Shown: positions 23,213 through 32,169 of the stretch, piece after piece
Layout of the letters: the number at the start of each line of letters is the position of its first letter
How positions within the stretch are numbered: position 1 is the stretch's first letter
Assembly (NCBI GenBank): GCA_016125335.1
Contig: WGLY01000001.1
Location: 1-64,000 of the forward strand
Reading direction: 5' to 3'
Length of the DNA stretch: 64,000 bases
Origin: Frankiales bacterium
Lineage (GTDB): Bacteria > Actinomycetota > Actinomycetes > S36-B12 > CAIYMF01
Notes under the pieces: model-generated
Seen by the model: the letters and a program-made list of their open reading frames with translations, nothing else
Told to the model about the DNA's origin: nothing
Database searches by the model: none
Made by a program: the position numbers and the translations under genes

Positions 23213-23826
23213 GACCCCGACGACATGGAGTCCGAGCCGGACATGTCCATGTCGTCCGTCGACGCGGCGGATGCGGACGGCGACGCCTGGTAGGACTCGC
23301 CCGCCCCGGTGTAGTCCTTCGCCACGGCGTGCACCTCGAGCGAGGAGCCGGACCGGAACGTCAGCGTGAGCACCACGTCGTCGCCCGCCACGATCGGCGC
23401 GGCGACGTCCATGAGCATGATGTGGTCGCCACCCGGCTCGAGGACCGCCGAGCCGTGCGCCGGGACGACGATGCCGCCCGACTTCTGCTGCATCACCATG
23501 GCGCCGTCCTTCATCACCATCTCGTGCAGCTGGACCATGCGCGACGCCGCGGTCGACACCGACACGAGCTGGTCGTCGGCGTCGGTGGTGTTGGTCAGCG
23601 TGAGGAACGCGGCGGTCATGCCGCTGGGGGCGGTCTTGACCCAGGCGTCGCGGTACGCCAGCGCCGACGTGCTGGCGCTGCCGGACACGACGGCTGCGGC
23701 GGAGGTGGACGCCGCCTGGGGGTCGGCCGTGGCCGTGCCGCAGGCGGCGAGGAGCGCGACGGTGGCGGCGCCGAGCGCGGCTGATCTGGCGAACCGGGCA
23801 CCGGCCCGGGTGCGGGAGCTGGACAT
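23209..23826 (-). CDS. PCu(A)C-family periplasmic-type copper chaperone lipoprotein
   Basis: This 205-residue copper(I)-binding chaperone has a lipoprotein signal (VALLAAC, C29). The DUF461/PCu(A)C domain is at about 55-165, with the copper ligands H101, M112, H135 and M137 in HEMVMKDGAMVMQ and GGDHIMLMD. The C-terminus adds a Met/Asp/Ser tail (TDDMDMSGSDSMSSGS) that could bind more copper. It corresponds to ECuC next to DtpA in Streptomyces and would deliver copper to an extracytoplasmic enzyme. It is the second gene of the putative copper cluster. Confidence 0.93.
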   Translation of the reverse strand: MSSSRTRAGARFARSAALGAATVALLAACGTATADPQAASTSAAAVVSGSASTSALAYRDAWVKTAPSGMTAAFLTLTNTTDADDQLVSVSTAASRMVQLHEMVMKDGAMVMQQKSGGIVVPAHGSAVLEPGGDHIMLMDVAAPIVAGDDVVLTLTFRSGSSLEVHAVAKDYTGAGESYQASPSASAASTDDMDMSGSDSMSSGS

Positions 23827-24006
23827 GCTGGTCTCCTGGGACGATCGCGCGCAGGGCGCGCGGTGGCTGTGGGGGTGCCGGGGCCGCGAGGGCGCCCGAC
23901 GGGACGCGGCAGGCCGCGGGGGTGAGCGGTGACCGTCGGGTGGCCGCAGGGGACTCCGACGTGGACGGCTCGTCGCGACGTCGCCGCGGGGCGGCGTGTC
24001 GCGTCG

Positions 24007-24705
24007 TCAGCCGACGAGAGCGCAGGGCGTGACAGGCGGTCCGCGTCGTCGCGACGGGGCGTGCAGCAACCACGCGTGCGGTCGCCAAGGGGCGGTGCGG
24101 GCAGGCGCACCCACCCAGCCGGCCAGCGCCCGCAGTGCGACGAGGAGCGCCGCCGGCGCCTCCGATGCGCGGCGCAGAAGGGCTGCGGCGCGCGGGGCGG
24201 TGAGCAGCGACAGCAACGACCACCCGAGGCGTTCCACGCTCGCGAGCCAGAGGCCGACGAGGACGGCGGCGACGACGTGGGAGGCGAGCATCGTCAGCCC
24301 GCTGGTCGTGGAGATCTCCGAGCGCAGGTGGGCGCCGATCACGGGCCACGAGGACGTCCCCGCCGTGACCGCGCCCATGCCGGGCATCCCCGGCATCGCT
24401 GTCGCCCGCAGCGACGATCCGGCCCCGTGCAGCATCGAGGTGACGTGCGCCAGCACGAAGACCGCGTGCAGCAGCACCTGCGTGCCGACGAGGACGAGGA
24501 CGACCTGCAGCGGGGACACCCGGCGTCGCCGCAGGGCCCCGGCGCCGCCGGCGAGGAGGGCGACCAGCCCGAGCACCAGCCCGAGCGACGGGGTGGTACC
24601 GCCCCCGAGGACGTGGGCAGCCGCGGCGAGCGGGACGGCGACCACGCCGAGTGCGAGCCCGCGCACGAGTCGCACCGGGCTCGACGCGTGGCGCCGGGTC
24701 TGCAC
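24007..24705 (-). CDS. polytopic membrane protein in the copper cluster
   Basis: I do not recognise this 232-residue protein. About four to five hydrophobic helices are visible (GLALGVVAVPLAAAAHVLG, SLGLVLGLVALLAGGAG, VVLVLVGTQVLLHAVFVLAH, LASHVVAAVLVGLWLAS). Between helices lies a Met-rich loop (ATAMPGMPGMGAVTAG) and several His residues near the membrane, features compatible with copper handling. GTG 24705 has no Shine-Dalgarno; instead TACCCT sits exactly 6 nt upstream, indicating a leaderless transcript. The chaperone and DyP genes follow on the same strand after 180 nt with no further gene. Confidence 0.82.
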   Translation of the reverse strand: MQTRRHASSPVRLVRGLALGVVAVPLAAAAHVLGGGTTPSLGLVLGLVALLAGGAGALRRRRVSPLQVVLVLVGTQVLLHAVFVLAHVTSMLHGAGSSLRATAMPGMPGMGAVTAGTSSWPVIGAHLRSEISTTSGLTMLASHVVAAVLVGLWLASVERLGWSLLSLLTAPRAAALLRRASEAPAALLVALRALAGWVGAPARTAPWRPHAWLLHAPSRRRGPPVTPCALVG

Positions 24706-24711
24706 CGCGCC

Positions 24712-24717
24712 AGGGTA
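24712..24717 (-). promoter_or_regulatory. -10 element of a leaderless transcript
   Basis: TACCCT on the minus strand ends 6 nt before GTG 24705, placing the transcription start at the start codon. Confidence 0.55.
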
Positions 24718-24816
24718 ACGAGGGCCCGACCGCCCGGGCTCACCCCGCCACCCGGTGCCGCCCTCGGTCGTCCGGTCGAACCCCGGTGCGGCGACCCAGA
24801 TGGGGGTCCGACGACG

Positions 24817-26715
24817 TCAGTCGCCGTCCGGGGTCACGATCGCGAAGTCCGGGTCCGGCTCGGTGAGCAGCGACGCGAGACGTGCCAGCACGGACACGTC
24901 GCCGCTGACCTCGAAGCCCGCCGAGGCCAGGGCCGCGGCCCGGTCGCCGGGGGCCGCGAGCGCTGCCAGGCCAGCGCGCGGGCCGGACAGCGTGACGTCG
25001 GCGGCGTCCGCCCTCGGGGCGCTGCTGTAGGTGAGGACGCCGTTGGCCAGCCGCAGGCGGTAGGTCTCCGCGGCGTCGGTGAGCCGCACGTCGAGGGTGA
25101 GCCGCTCTCCCCAGGCCCGGGGACCGTCGACGCGGATGGCGAGGGCGTCGAAGAGCATCTGCGGGGTGAGCGCGGCCACCATGTCCGGCGAGTCCGTGCG
25201 GGCGGGGGTGCCGAAGCGGCCGCTGCGCAGCTCCGTCGCGCCGGAGAGGTAGAAGTTGCGCCACGTGCCGTTCTCCGCGCCGTAGCCGAGCTGCTCGTAG
25301 GTGTCGGCCAGCAGCTCGCGCGCCGCCGCGTGACCGGGCTGTGCGAACACCACGTGCCCGAGCACCTCGGCGACCCAGCGGTAGTCGCCCTGGTCGAAGG
25401 ACTCGCGTGCCTTGGCCACCACAGCGTCGGCCCCGCCCATGAACTCGACGTAACGGGTGGCCGACTCGACGGGCGGGTGCTGCCAGAGGTGGGAGGGGTT
25501 GCCGTCGAACCAGCCGAGGTAGCGCTGGTAGACGGCCTTCACGTTGTGGCTGACCGAGCCGTAGTAGCCGTGGGTGCTCCAGGCCCGCTCGAGCGCGGGC
25601 GGCAGCTGCATGGCCTCGGCGATCTCGGCACCCACCATGCCGGTGTTGAGCATGCGCAGGGTCTGGTCGTGGAGGTAGGCGTAGAGGTCGCGCTGCACCT
25701 CGAGGAACTCGACGACGCGCGCGGTGCCCCAGGTGGGCCAGTGGTGGGATGCGAACGCCACGTCGGTGTCCGCGGCGAACAGGTCGATCGCCTCGGTGAG
25801 GTAGGAGGCCCAGGCCCGCGGGTCGCGCACCAGCGCGCCGCGCAGCGTGAGCAGGTTGTGCAGGTTGTGGGTCGCGTTCTCCGCCAGGCACAGCGCGCGG
25901 CGGTCCGGGAAGTGGAAGTGCATCTCCGCCGGGGCCTCGGAGTTCGGCGTCATCTGGAAGACCATCCGCACGCCGTCGACCGTGTGCTCCTCGCCCGTGG
26001 CGGTGATCTCGACGGTCGGCCGGATGAGGGTCACGGTGCCGGTGGACGTCGTCTGCCCGAGCCCGGCACCCACCTGCCCCTGGGGACCACGGGCCAGCGC
26101 CGCGCCGTACATGTAGCCGGCGCGCCGGGCCATGGCCGGTCCGGCGTAGACGTTCTCGGCCACCGCGTGCTCGACGAATCCCGCGGGGGCGATCACCGGG
26201 ACGTGACCGGAGTCGACGTCCTCCTGCGACACCACGCCGCGCACGCCGCCGAAGTGGTCGACGTGCGAGTGGGTGTAGATGACGCCGGTCACCGAACGAT
26301 CGCCGCGGTGCTCCCGGTACAGGGCGAGCGCCGCCGCGGCCGTCTCGGTGGAGATGAGCGGGTCGATGACGATGACGCCGGTGTCGCCCTCGACCAGCGT
26401 CATGTTCGACAGGTCGAGGCCGCGCACCTGGTAGATGCCGTCGGTGACCTCGAAGAGGCCCTGGATCGACGCGAGCTGCGACTGGCGCCACAGGCTCGGG
26501 TTGACCGTGTCCGGCGCGTCGCCCTCGAGGAACGCGTAGCTGTCGTTGTCCCAGACGACCGTCCCGTCGGGCTTCCGCACGACGCACGGCTCGAGCCGGG
26601 CAAGGAAGCCGCGGGTGGCGTCCTCGAAGTCCTGGGTGTCCGCGAACGGGAAGGCCGCGCGGACGGCGTCCTGCTGCTCGACGATGAACGAGGTGGCTGG
26701 CTTGGGCTGCGACAC
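24817..26715 (-). CDS. alkyl sulfatase (SdsA1/BDS1-type metallo-beta-lactamase fold)
   Basis: The 632-residue enzyme belongs to the class III alkyl sulfatases, which hydrolyse alkyl sulfate esters to alcohol and sulfate. It has the metal-binding motif THSHVDHFGG, the second-site segment AEMHFHFPDRRALCLAENATH, an alkyl-sulfatase dimerisation domain (about 370-510) and a C-terminal SCP2-like domain. No signal peptide is seen, so it is probably cytoplasmic. I chose GTG 26715 because GATACT sits exactly 6 nt upstream (leaderless); GTG 26736 is in frame. It may release sulfate as a sulfur source. Confidence 0.92.
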   Translation of the reverse strand: MSQPKPATSFIVEQQDAVRAAFPFADTQDFEDATRGFLARLEPCVVRKPDGTVVWDNDSYAFLEGDAPDTVNPSLWRQSQLASIQGLFEVTDGIYQVRGLDLSNMTLVEGDTGVIVIDPLISTETAAAALALYREHRGDRSVTGVIYTHSHVDHFGGVRGVVSQEDVDSGHVPVIAPAGFVEHAVAENVYAGPAMARRAGYMYGAALARGPQGQVGAGLGQTTSTGTVTLIRPTVEITATGEEHTVDGVRMVFQMTPNSEAPAEMHFHFPDRRALCLAENATHNLHNLLTLRGALVRDPRAWASYLTEAIDLFAADTDVAFASHHWPTWGTARVVEFLEVQRDLYAYLHDQTLRMLNTGMVGAEIAEAMQLPPALERAWSTHGYYGSVSHNVKAVYQRYLGWFDGNPSHLWQHPPVESATRYVEFMGGADAVVAKARESFDQGDYRWVAEVLGHVVFAQPGHAAARELLADTYEQLGYGAENGTWRNFYLSGATELRSGRFGTPARTDSPDMVAALTPQMLFDALAIRVDGPRAWGERLTLDVRLTDAAETYRLRLANGVLTYSSAPRADAADVTLSGPRAGLAALAAPGDRAAALASAGFEVSGDVSVLARLASLLTEPDPDFAIVTPDGD

Positions 26716-26765
26716 GCGGTCAGTATCCGGGAGCACGCCCGCCGACGCCGCCCGACCCTGAACGG

Positions 26766-26799
26766 GTCAGGGCCCAGGGGATCAGCCCTGGGCCCTGAC
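26766..26799 (-). terminator. terminator of tRNA-His
   Basis: A perfect 14-bp stem (26766-26779 with 26786-26799) with a 6-nt loop begins 6 nt beyond the tRNA-His 3' end. Confidence 0.8.
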
Positions 26800-26804
26800 G
26801 TCGG

Positions 26805-26878
26805 GGTGAGTGACGGGACTTGAACCCGCGGCCACCTGGACCACAACCAGGTGCTCTACCAGCTGAGCTACACCCACC
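26805..26878 (-). tRNA. tRNA-His (anticodon GTG)
   Basis: The full cloverleaf has acceptor GTGGGTG/CACTCAC, anticodon loop TTGTGGT, T-loop TTCAAGT, and the diagnostic extra G at -1 (base 26878) opposite discriminator C (26805). Confidence 0.97.
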
Positions 26879-27033
26879 ATGACCGTCGGTGCGCCGGGTG
26901 GGAGCCCGACCGCTCGACGGCCGACGAGAAGTGTACCGGTGCCGGACGCCTGCCCCGGACCACGGTCAGCGGCCCGCCGGCGCCGGCCGTCCGCAGCCTC
27001 GGTGCACCGGGCGTGCGGGTCCCGCCGCAGGGG

Positions 27034-27726
27034 TCAGCCGCCCGAGGGGCCGGGCGGGTCGAGCGGGCGGTGCTCGACGACGTGCTCGGCGGCGATGGTG
27101 CGCGCGGCGTCGGTGGTGGGGCCGGGAGCCGGGACCATGACGGCGACGCGGTAGTAGCGCAGCTCCGCGATGCTCTCGCGGGTGTCGGCCAGCGCCCGGT
27201 GGTTGCCGGTCTTGGGCGGCGAGGCGAAGTAGACGCGCGGGTACCAGCGGCGCACGAGCTCCTTGACGCTCGAGACGTCGATGAGCCGGTAGTGCAGGTA
27301 GGCGTCCAGCGCCGGCATGTCGCGGGCGATGAAGCCGCGGTCGACGTAGACGCTCGAGCCGCCCAGCTGCGCCCGGCGCGGCTCGGGCACGTGGCGCCGT
27401 ACGTACTCGAGCACCTGGGCCTCGGCGTCCGCCAGGGTCGTGCCGTGGGGGATCTCGTCGATGAGCCCGGACGCGGTGTGCATCTCGCGCACCACCTCGG
27501 GCATCGCCGCGAAGGCGGCGTCCGGCGGCCGGATGACGATGCTGATCCCCTCGTCGAGCTCGGTGAGCTCGCCGTCGGTGACGACGCACGCGATCTCCAC
27601 CAGCGCGTCCGAGCCCAGGTCGAGGCCGGTCATCTCGCAGTCGACCCAGACGATGCGGTCGCCCACCTTGCCGGTGAGCGCCGTCGGTGCGTCGCCGCTC
27701 TCGGGCGCGGGGGAGGAGGAGCTCAT
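27034..27726 (-). CDS. orn: oligoribonuclease
   Basis: This is a 3'-5' exoribonuclease that degrades 2-5-nt RNAs and pGpG. The 230-residue protein has all DEDDh residues: D29 and E31 in WVDCEMTGLDLG, the Asp in LIDVSSVKEL, and the His and Asp in NHRALADTRESI. The C-terminus is about 20 residues longer than E. coli Orn and Pro/Gly-rich, as usual in actinobacteria. A TAGGGT hexamer lies 7 nt before ATG 27726, so the mRNA is probably leaderless. It lies beside tRNA-His. Confidence 0.96.
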   Translation of the reverse strand: MSSSSPAPESGDAPTALTGKVGDRIVWVDCEMTGLDLGSDALVEIACVVTDGELTELDEGISIVIRPPDAAFAAMPEVVREMHTASGLIDEIPHGTTLADAEAQVLEYVRRHVPEPRRAQLGGSSVYVDRGFIARDMPALDAYLHYRLIDVSSVKELVRRWYPRVYFASPPKTGNHRALADTRESIAELRYYRVAVMVPAPGPTTDAARTIAAEHVVEHRPLDPPGPSGG

Positions 27727-27733
27727 GACCGCC

Positions 27734-27739
27734 ACCCTA
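27734..27739 (-). promoter_or_regulatory. -10 element of orn
   Basis: TAGGGT on the minus strand lies 7 nt before the orn ATG, consistent with a leaderless transcript. Confidence 0.5.
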
Positions 27740-27852
27740 GGGCGCCGGGTGGGAGGGCACTCACCCGTTCGGAGCAGCGGGCCCCGCCCGTCACCGGCGC
27801 GGCTCAGGGCTCCGCCCGGGCGTGCCGATCCCTCTGGCATGGGAGGGACTCG

Positions 27853-30015
27853 ATGATCCGGTCTGCTCGTCGTGCGCTGGTCCTGGCCGGTGCGACCGGG
27901 GTGCTCGTCGCGTCCCTCGTCCCCGCGGCGGCCGCCGTCGGCGGGGCGGGCTCGTCCGCCGTGAGCGTCACCGGCACGGTGGAGCGCTACGACATCGACG
28001 ACTTCTCCCACCCCCTCCCGGCGGGTGCCGACTCCATCACCTACGTGCGGACCGCCGACGGCCCGGTGCAGGTGCCCGGCGACGTCCTCGCCCACGTGCC
28101 CAACGGCTCGGTCGTGACTCTCGGGCTGCGCTCCACCCTCGGCATGCGGCGCACCGCCACGGGCGGGCTGGTCTCGGCCCTGCCGGCCTCCGCCGCCCAC
28201 GACCCCGCCGCCGGGGCCAGCGTGGCCTCGGTCAGCGTGCTCTCGGCCCCGGCACCGGGGATGGTCGCCACCGGCAGCGGCTTCGTGGCGCCGACGACGT
28301 CCACGCGCGCGACCGCAGCAGGGACGACGACGGCGGCCGCGACGACGGTGACGCACTCGGTGCTCGTGGTCGTCGCGCAGCCGGCCGGCTCCGCCGCGCC
28401 GGGGGTGACGTCGTCGACGATCGCGGCCACGGTCGACAACGGGGTCGACGCCTACTGGTCGACCGTCACCGGCGGCGTGGTGCGCTTCGCCGCGACCGCC
28501 TACCCCGGCGTGGTGCCCACCACGAACGTGCCCTGCACCACCGGCGGCAACGTGGGGACGTCGTCGGCGTTCTGGTCCGAGATCGCCACCGCGACGCACT
28601 GGACGCCGGGCGCCGCCAAGCACCTGCTCGTGTACTTCCCGACGTTCACGGCGTGCGGCGGCATCGCCGGCCTCGGCAGCGTCGGCAACGGCACCGGCTC
28701 CGGCGGCATGGTGTGGAGCAACGGCTTCAACCACGTCGGCGTCCTGGGCCACGAGCTCGGGCACAACCTCGGTCTCGGCCACTCCCAGGAGCTCGACTGC
28801 ACGGTCGGCGGCGTGCGCGTGACGGACGCCCCGGCCGGCAGCTGCTCGGCCCGCTCCTACTGGGACACCAACGACATCATGGCGGTGTCGTGGAGCCACC
28901 AGGGCTTCCTCAACGCCTCGCACCTGCGCCGGCTCGGCCTGCTCGCCGGCGGTGGTGACCTCGAGCCGACGACGAGCGGCACTGCCACGATCGCGCCGCT
29001 CGAGGGCGGCACCGGCCTTCGCGCGCTCACGCTCGACGACGGCGCGACGAAGTACGTCGTGGAGTTCCGTCAGCCCACCGGGCAGGACGCCTGGATGTCG
29101 TCCAACCCCGGCTGGGGATCGCCCGGGGTCACGGTGCGCCGGGAGTTCGACCTGAGCCAGCCGGGCACGTCGTCGTTCAACGCCATCGAGTCCTACGTGC
29201 TCGACGGCGACCCGGCCACCACCGACCCGTCGTTCGGCAACCTGTCGGTCACCATGCCCACGGGGGTCTGGATCGACCTGGCCGACCAGCGCGTGGGCAT
29301 CCGGGTCACCTCGGAGTCCGCCGCCGGCGCGGTGGTGGACTACCGCCTCGGCCTGCCGTCCACGGACCCGCGCTACGCGCCGCCGCCGCGACCCACCGTC
29401 TCGACACCGGTCGGCCACCTCACGCGCGGGACCGCCGCGGTGGGCCGGGCCGGACCGGCCGTGCCCGTGCGCTGGGCGTGGTCCGTGACGACTCCCGCCG
29501 CCGACGGCGTCTCCCCGGCGACGGTGACGAACGGCTACCGCGTCGGCAAGGTGCGCGCCCCGCTGGTGGGGTGGACCTCGACGCCGTTCCGCGCCGCGGC
29601 GCGCGCGTCCGACGGGTCCCTCGTGTCGGCGGTGGGCCACCTCAAGGCCCACTACGCGCCGGAGTACCGGGCCAGCGTGGCGTCGTACTCGCGCGGGTGG
29701 CACAGCGTGCGCCAGTCGGGTGCCCTCGGGGGCCGCGTCATGGTCTCGACGCTGCGGGGCCAGTCCGCGGCGCTGCACATCACCGGCCGGTCCATCGGAG
29801 TGCTGCTGGCGAGGGGTCCGGCGTACGGCGCCGTGGCGGTGTACCTCGACGGCCACCGCGTGGCCACGCTGAACCTGCACGGGCCGCGCTCGACGCTCCA
29901 GCTGGCCTACACGGCGACGTTCGGCACGTACTCGGCCCACACGGTGCGCGTCGTGAACCTCACGGGTGGCGCCCGCGGGCACCTCGGCATCGACGGGGTC
30001 GTCTCGCAGGCCTGA
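27853..30015 (+). CDS. secreted metzincin-type zinc metalloprotease
   Basis: The 720-residue exported protein has a signal peptide (MIRSARRALVLAGATGVLVAS, cleavage near AAAA), a propeptide-like region to about 190, and a metzincin catalytic domain. The zinc motif HELGHNLGLGH gives ligands H300, H304 and H310 with catalytic E301. A Met-turn follows in NDIMAVSW, and paired cysteines occur around the site. This resembles the gametolysin/M11-like group, but the peptidase family is not certain. The C-terminal 220 residues form a separate region with a beta-rich AHYAPEYRASVASYSRGWH segment, possibly a carbohydrate- or wall-binding module. ATG 27853 follows GGGAGGG. Confidence 0.87.
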   Translation: MIRSARRALVLAGATGVLVASLVPAAAAVGGAGSSAVSVTGTVERYDIDDFSHPLPAGADSITYVRTADGPVQVPGDVLAHVPNGSVVTLGLRSTLGMRRTATGGLVSALPASAAHDPAAGASVASVSVLSAPAPGMVATGSGFVAPTTSTRATAAGTTTAAATTVTHSVLVVVAQPAGSAAPGVTSSTIAATVDNGVDAYWSTVTGGVVRFAATAYPGVVPTTNVPCTTGGNVGTSSAFWSEIATATHWTPGAAKHLLVYFPTFTACGGIAGLGSVGNGTGSGGMVWSNGFNHVGVLGHELGHNLGLGHSQELDCTVGGVRVTDAPAGSCSARSYWDTNDIMAVSWSHQGFLNASHLRRLGLLAGGGDLEPTTSGTATIAPLEGGTGLRALTLDDGATKYVVEFRQPTGQDAWMSSNPGWGSPGVTVRREFDLSQPGTSSFNAIESYVLDGDPATTDPSFGNLSVTMPTGVWIDLADQRVGIRVTSESAAGAVVDYRLGLPSTDPRYAPPPRPTVSTPVGHLTRGTAAVGRAGPAVPVRWAWSVTTPAADGVSPATVTNGYRVGKVRAPLVGWTSTPFRAAARASDGSLVSAVGHLKAHYAPEYRASVASYSRGWHSVRQSGALGGRVMVSTLRGQSAALHITGRSIGVLLARGPAYGAVAVYLDGHRVATLNLHGPRSTLQLAYTATFGTYSAHTVRVVNLTGGARGHLGIDGVVSQA

Positions 30016-30107
30016 CGCGCGAGGCACCTCGTCGGGTCCGGGAGCCGGTCCGCCAGGATGGGCACGCGTCCGGCCGCCGCGGGACGTCGTCCGTCCCGAG
30101 GAGCACC

Positions 30108-31145
30108 GTGACCACCATCAGCTTCGGCAGCGACAACCACGCCGGCGCGCACCCCGAGGTCCTCGCGGCCGTCGTCGCCGCCAACGAGGGCAGCGCCCCG
30201 GCGTACGGCGACGACGACCTCACCCAGGAGGCCGTCGCGCTGGTGCGGGACCACTTCGGCGCGGACGCCGACGTCTCCTTCGTCTTCAACGGCACGGGCG
30301 CCAACGTCGTCGGCCTCCAGACGATGCTGCGCTCGTTCGAGAACGTGATCTGCGCGGAGTCCGCGCACATCAACGTCGACGAGTGCGCGGCGCCGGAGCG
30401 CTTCATCGGCTCGAAGCTCGTGGACGTCCCCGCACCCGGCGGCAAGCTCACGCCGGAGCTGGTGGACGCCGCGCGCTGGGGAGTGGGCGACCCGCACCAC
30501 GTGCAGGCGAAGGTCGTCTCCATCACCCAGAGCACTGAGCTCGGCACGGTCTACTCGCTGGAGGAGATCCGTGCGCTGGCCGACTACGCGCACGAGCGCG
30601 GGATGTACTTGCACCTCGACGGCGCCCGGATCGCCAACGCGGCGGTCGCACTGGGCGTCGGTCTCGGCGACCTCGGCCGCGGCGCCGGCGTCGACGTCCT
30701 CTCGTTCGGTGCGACGAAGAACGGTGCGCTCGGGGCCGAGGCCGTCGTGGTCCTGCGCCCGGAGCTGGTCGACGCGATGCCCTTCGTGCGCAAGCAGGCC
30801 ATGCAGCTGGCCTCGAAGATGCGGTTCGTCTCCGCGCAGTTCGTGGCGCTGCTGCGCGACGACCTGTGGCGGCGCAACGCCGAGCACGCCAACGCGATGG
30901 CACGCCGGCTCGCCGACGGCGTCGCGGGGGTGGCCGGCGTCGAGGTGACCGACGCCGTGCAGGCCAACGCCGTGTTCGCGGTGCTCCCGCCCGCGGCCAT
31001 CGCCGAGCTGCAGGAGCGGTTCCTGTTCTACGTGTGGAACGAGGCGCGCCACCAGGTGCGGTGGATGACCTCGTGGTCGACCACGCCGGACGAGGTCGAC
31101 GCGTTCGTCGCCGCCATCCGCGAGACCGCTCCCCGCCACGCCTGA
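30108..31145 (+). CDS. low-specificity threonine aldolase-like PLP enzyme
   Basis: This 345-residue fold-type I PLP enzyme would cleave L-threonine or L-allo-threonine to glycine and acetaldehyde. It has the beta-eliminating-lyase/threonine aldolase pattern: FVFNGTGANVVGL near the N-terminus, the PLP-binding Asp in YLHLDGARIANA and the Schiff-base lysine K204 in SFGATKNGALGAEA. GTG 30108 follows GAGGAG. The 3' side carries a family-B palindrome that probably terminates transcription. Confidence 0.9.
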   Translation: MTTISFGSDNHAGAHPEVLAAVVAANEGSAPAYGDDDLTQEAVALVRDHFGADADVSFVFNGTGANVVGLQTMLRSFENVICAESAHINVDECAAPERFIGSKLVDVPAPGGKLTPELVDAARWGVGDPHHVQAKVVSITQSTELGTVYSLEEIRALADYAHERGMYLHLDGARIANAAVALGVGLGDLGRGAGVDVLSFGATKNGALGAEAVVVLRPELVDAMPFVRKQAMQLASKMRFVSAQFVALLRDDLWRRNAEHANAMARRLADGVAGVAGVEVTDAVQANAVFAVLPPAAIAELQERFLFYVWNEARHQVRWMTSWSTTPDEVDAFVAAIRETAPRHA

Positions 31146-31172
31146 CCGGGCACCCGCGACCCGCCGGGGCGT

Positions 31173-31230
31173 CGTCACTGCCCGGAGAACCGGGACGGGC
31201 GCCGGTCTCCGCGCATTCGGGCAGTAACGA
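31173..31230. repeat. dispersed palindrome, family B, copy 2
   Basis: The outer arms (CGTCACTGCCCG at the left, CGGGCAGTAACG at the right) pair with one mismatch. The right arm plus flank, 31208-31235, matches copy 1 at 27 of 28 bases, while the centre has diverged. It lies downstream of the aldolase gene. Confidence 0.75.
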
Positions 31231-31264
31231 CGGAGTCGGATCGGCCTTGCCGGGCGAGTGTCGC

Positions 31265-31274
31265 CGATATATCG
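31265..31274. promoter_or_regulatory. palindrome CGATATATCG, candidate PadR operator
   Basis: This perfect 10-bp AT-rich palindrome stands out in very GC-rich DNA. It lies 106 nt before the padR-family start. PadR regulators commonly bind their own promoters at such sites. Confidence 0.5.
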
Positions 31275-31380
31275 TCGAGCCATCGCGACCTGATCGGTTG
31301 AGAGTGCCGCCCACGACGTCGGCCGCCGGACTCGTCGCCGCCGAGGCCGACGGCCCGGCCCGAGCGCGAGGAGCACGCCC

Positions 31381-32169
31381 ATGACCGCACACGCCGGCCC
31401 CTGCGGGCCGTCCCTCGGCGGCTACGCCGCCCCCGTCCCGCCGCTGGCCCGCCTGCTCGCGGCCTTCGCCGGCCCGGCCACCCGCGGCACCGCGGATCCG
31501 CACGAGTCCGTGCGGGGCTTCGCCGGACCCGACCTCGACGACGCCGTCCGCCGGCTGCGCGCGCACATGACCGGACGCCGCGGCCACCCCGGCCCTCGCG
31601 GGCCGTGGGGCCGGGGCGCGCCCTGGGCGCCGTGGGCGCCGGGCGGTGCCGGCGGATGGCCGTTCGGCCCCGAGGCCGGCCCGCGCCGCCCCCGGGCGGG
31701 GCGCGGCGACGTGCGCACGGCGATCCTCGCCCTGCTGTGGGAGGAGCCGCGGCACGGCTACCAGATCATCCAGGACATCACCGAGCGCAGCGGGGGAGCG
31801 TGGCGGCCGAGCCCCGGTTCGGTCTACCCCGCGCTCTCCGCGCTGCAGGACGAGGGGTTCGTCGACGACGAGAAGGTCGAGGGACGCCGGGTCTTCTCGC
31901 TCACCGAGGCCGGCCGCGCGCACGTGGCCGAGCGGGCCGACGACCTCGCCCACGTCTTCGACGCGAACTCGGCCGGGACCGAGGACGAGGACGTCACGGA
32001 CCTGCGCACCCTGCTGTTCTCCGTGGGCGCCGCAGCCGTGCAGGTGGTGACGACCGGCAGCCCTGACCAGGTGGCCGCCGCACGCCGCGTGCTCTCGGCC
32101 GCGCGGCGCGACCTGTACCTGCTCCTCGCCGAGGACGACACCGAGGACGGGACGGAGGACGAGGCATGA
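31381..32169 (+). CDS. PadR-family transcriptional regulator with long N-terminal extension
   Basis: The 262-residue regulator has its PadR winged helix at about 112-185 (RTAILALLWEEPRHGYQIIQ, PSPGSVYPALSALQDEGFV, KVEGRRVFSLTEAG). A C-terminal helical dimerisation region ends in an acidic tail (EDDTEDGTEDEA). The first 105 residues are unusual for the family: Pro/Gly/Trp-rich, with the repeats PWGRGAPWAPWAPGG. The ATG overlaps nothing upstream, and AGGAG is present. The stop overlaps the DUF1707 start (ATGA). It is probably a repressor of its own operon acting at 31265-31274. Confidence 0.92.
   Translation: MTAHAGPCGPSLGGYAAPVPPLARLLAAFAGPATRGTADPHESVRGFAGPDLDDAVRRLRAHMTGRRGHPGPRGPWGRGAPWAPWAPGGAGGWPFGPEAGPRRPRAGRGDVRTAILALLWEEPRHGYQIIQDITERSGGAWRPSPGSVYPALSALQDEGFVDDEKVEGRRVFSLTEAGRAHVAERADDLAHVFDANSAGTEDEDVTDLRTLLFSVGAAAVQVVTTGSPDQVAAARRVLSAARRDLYLLLAEDDTEDGTEDEA

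Noticed and set aside
23929-26823. 964-codon plus-strand open frame
   Set aside because: It is antisense to the membrane protein and alkyl sulfatase. The product is low-complexity and lacks domains, while the opposite strand has THSHVDH and other catalytic motifs.
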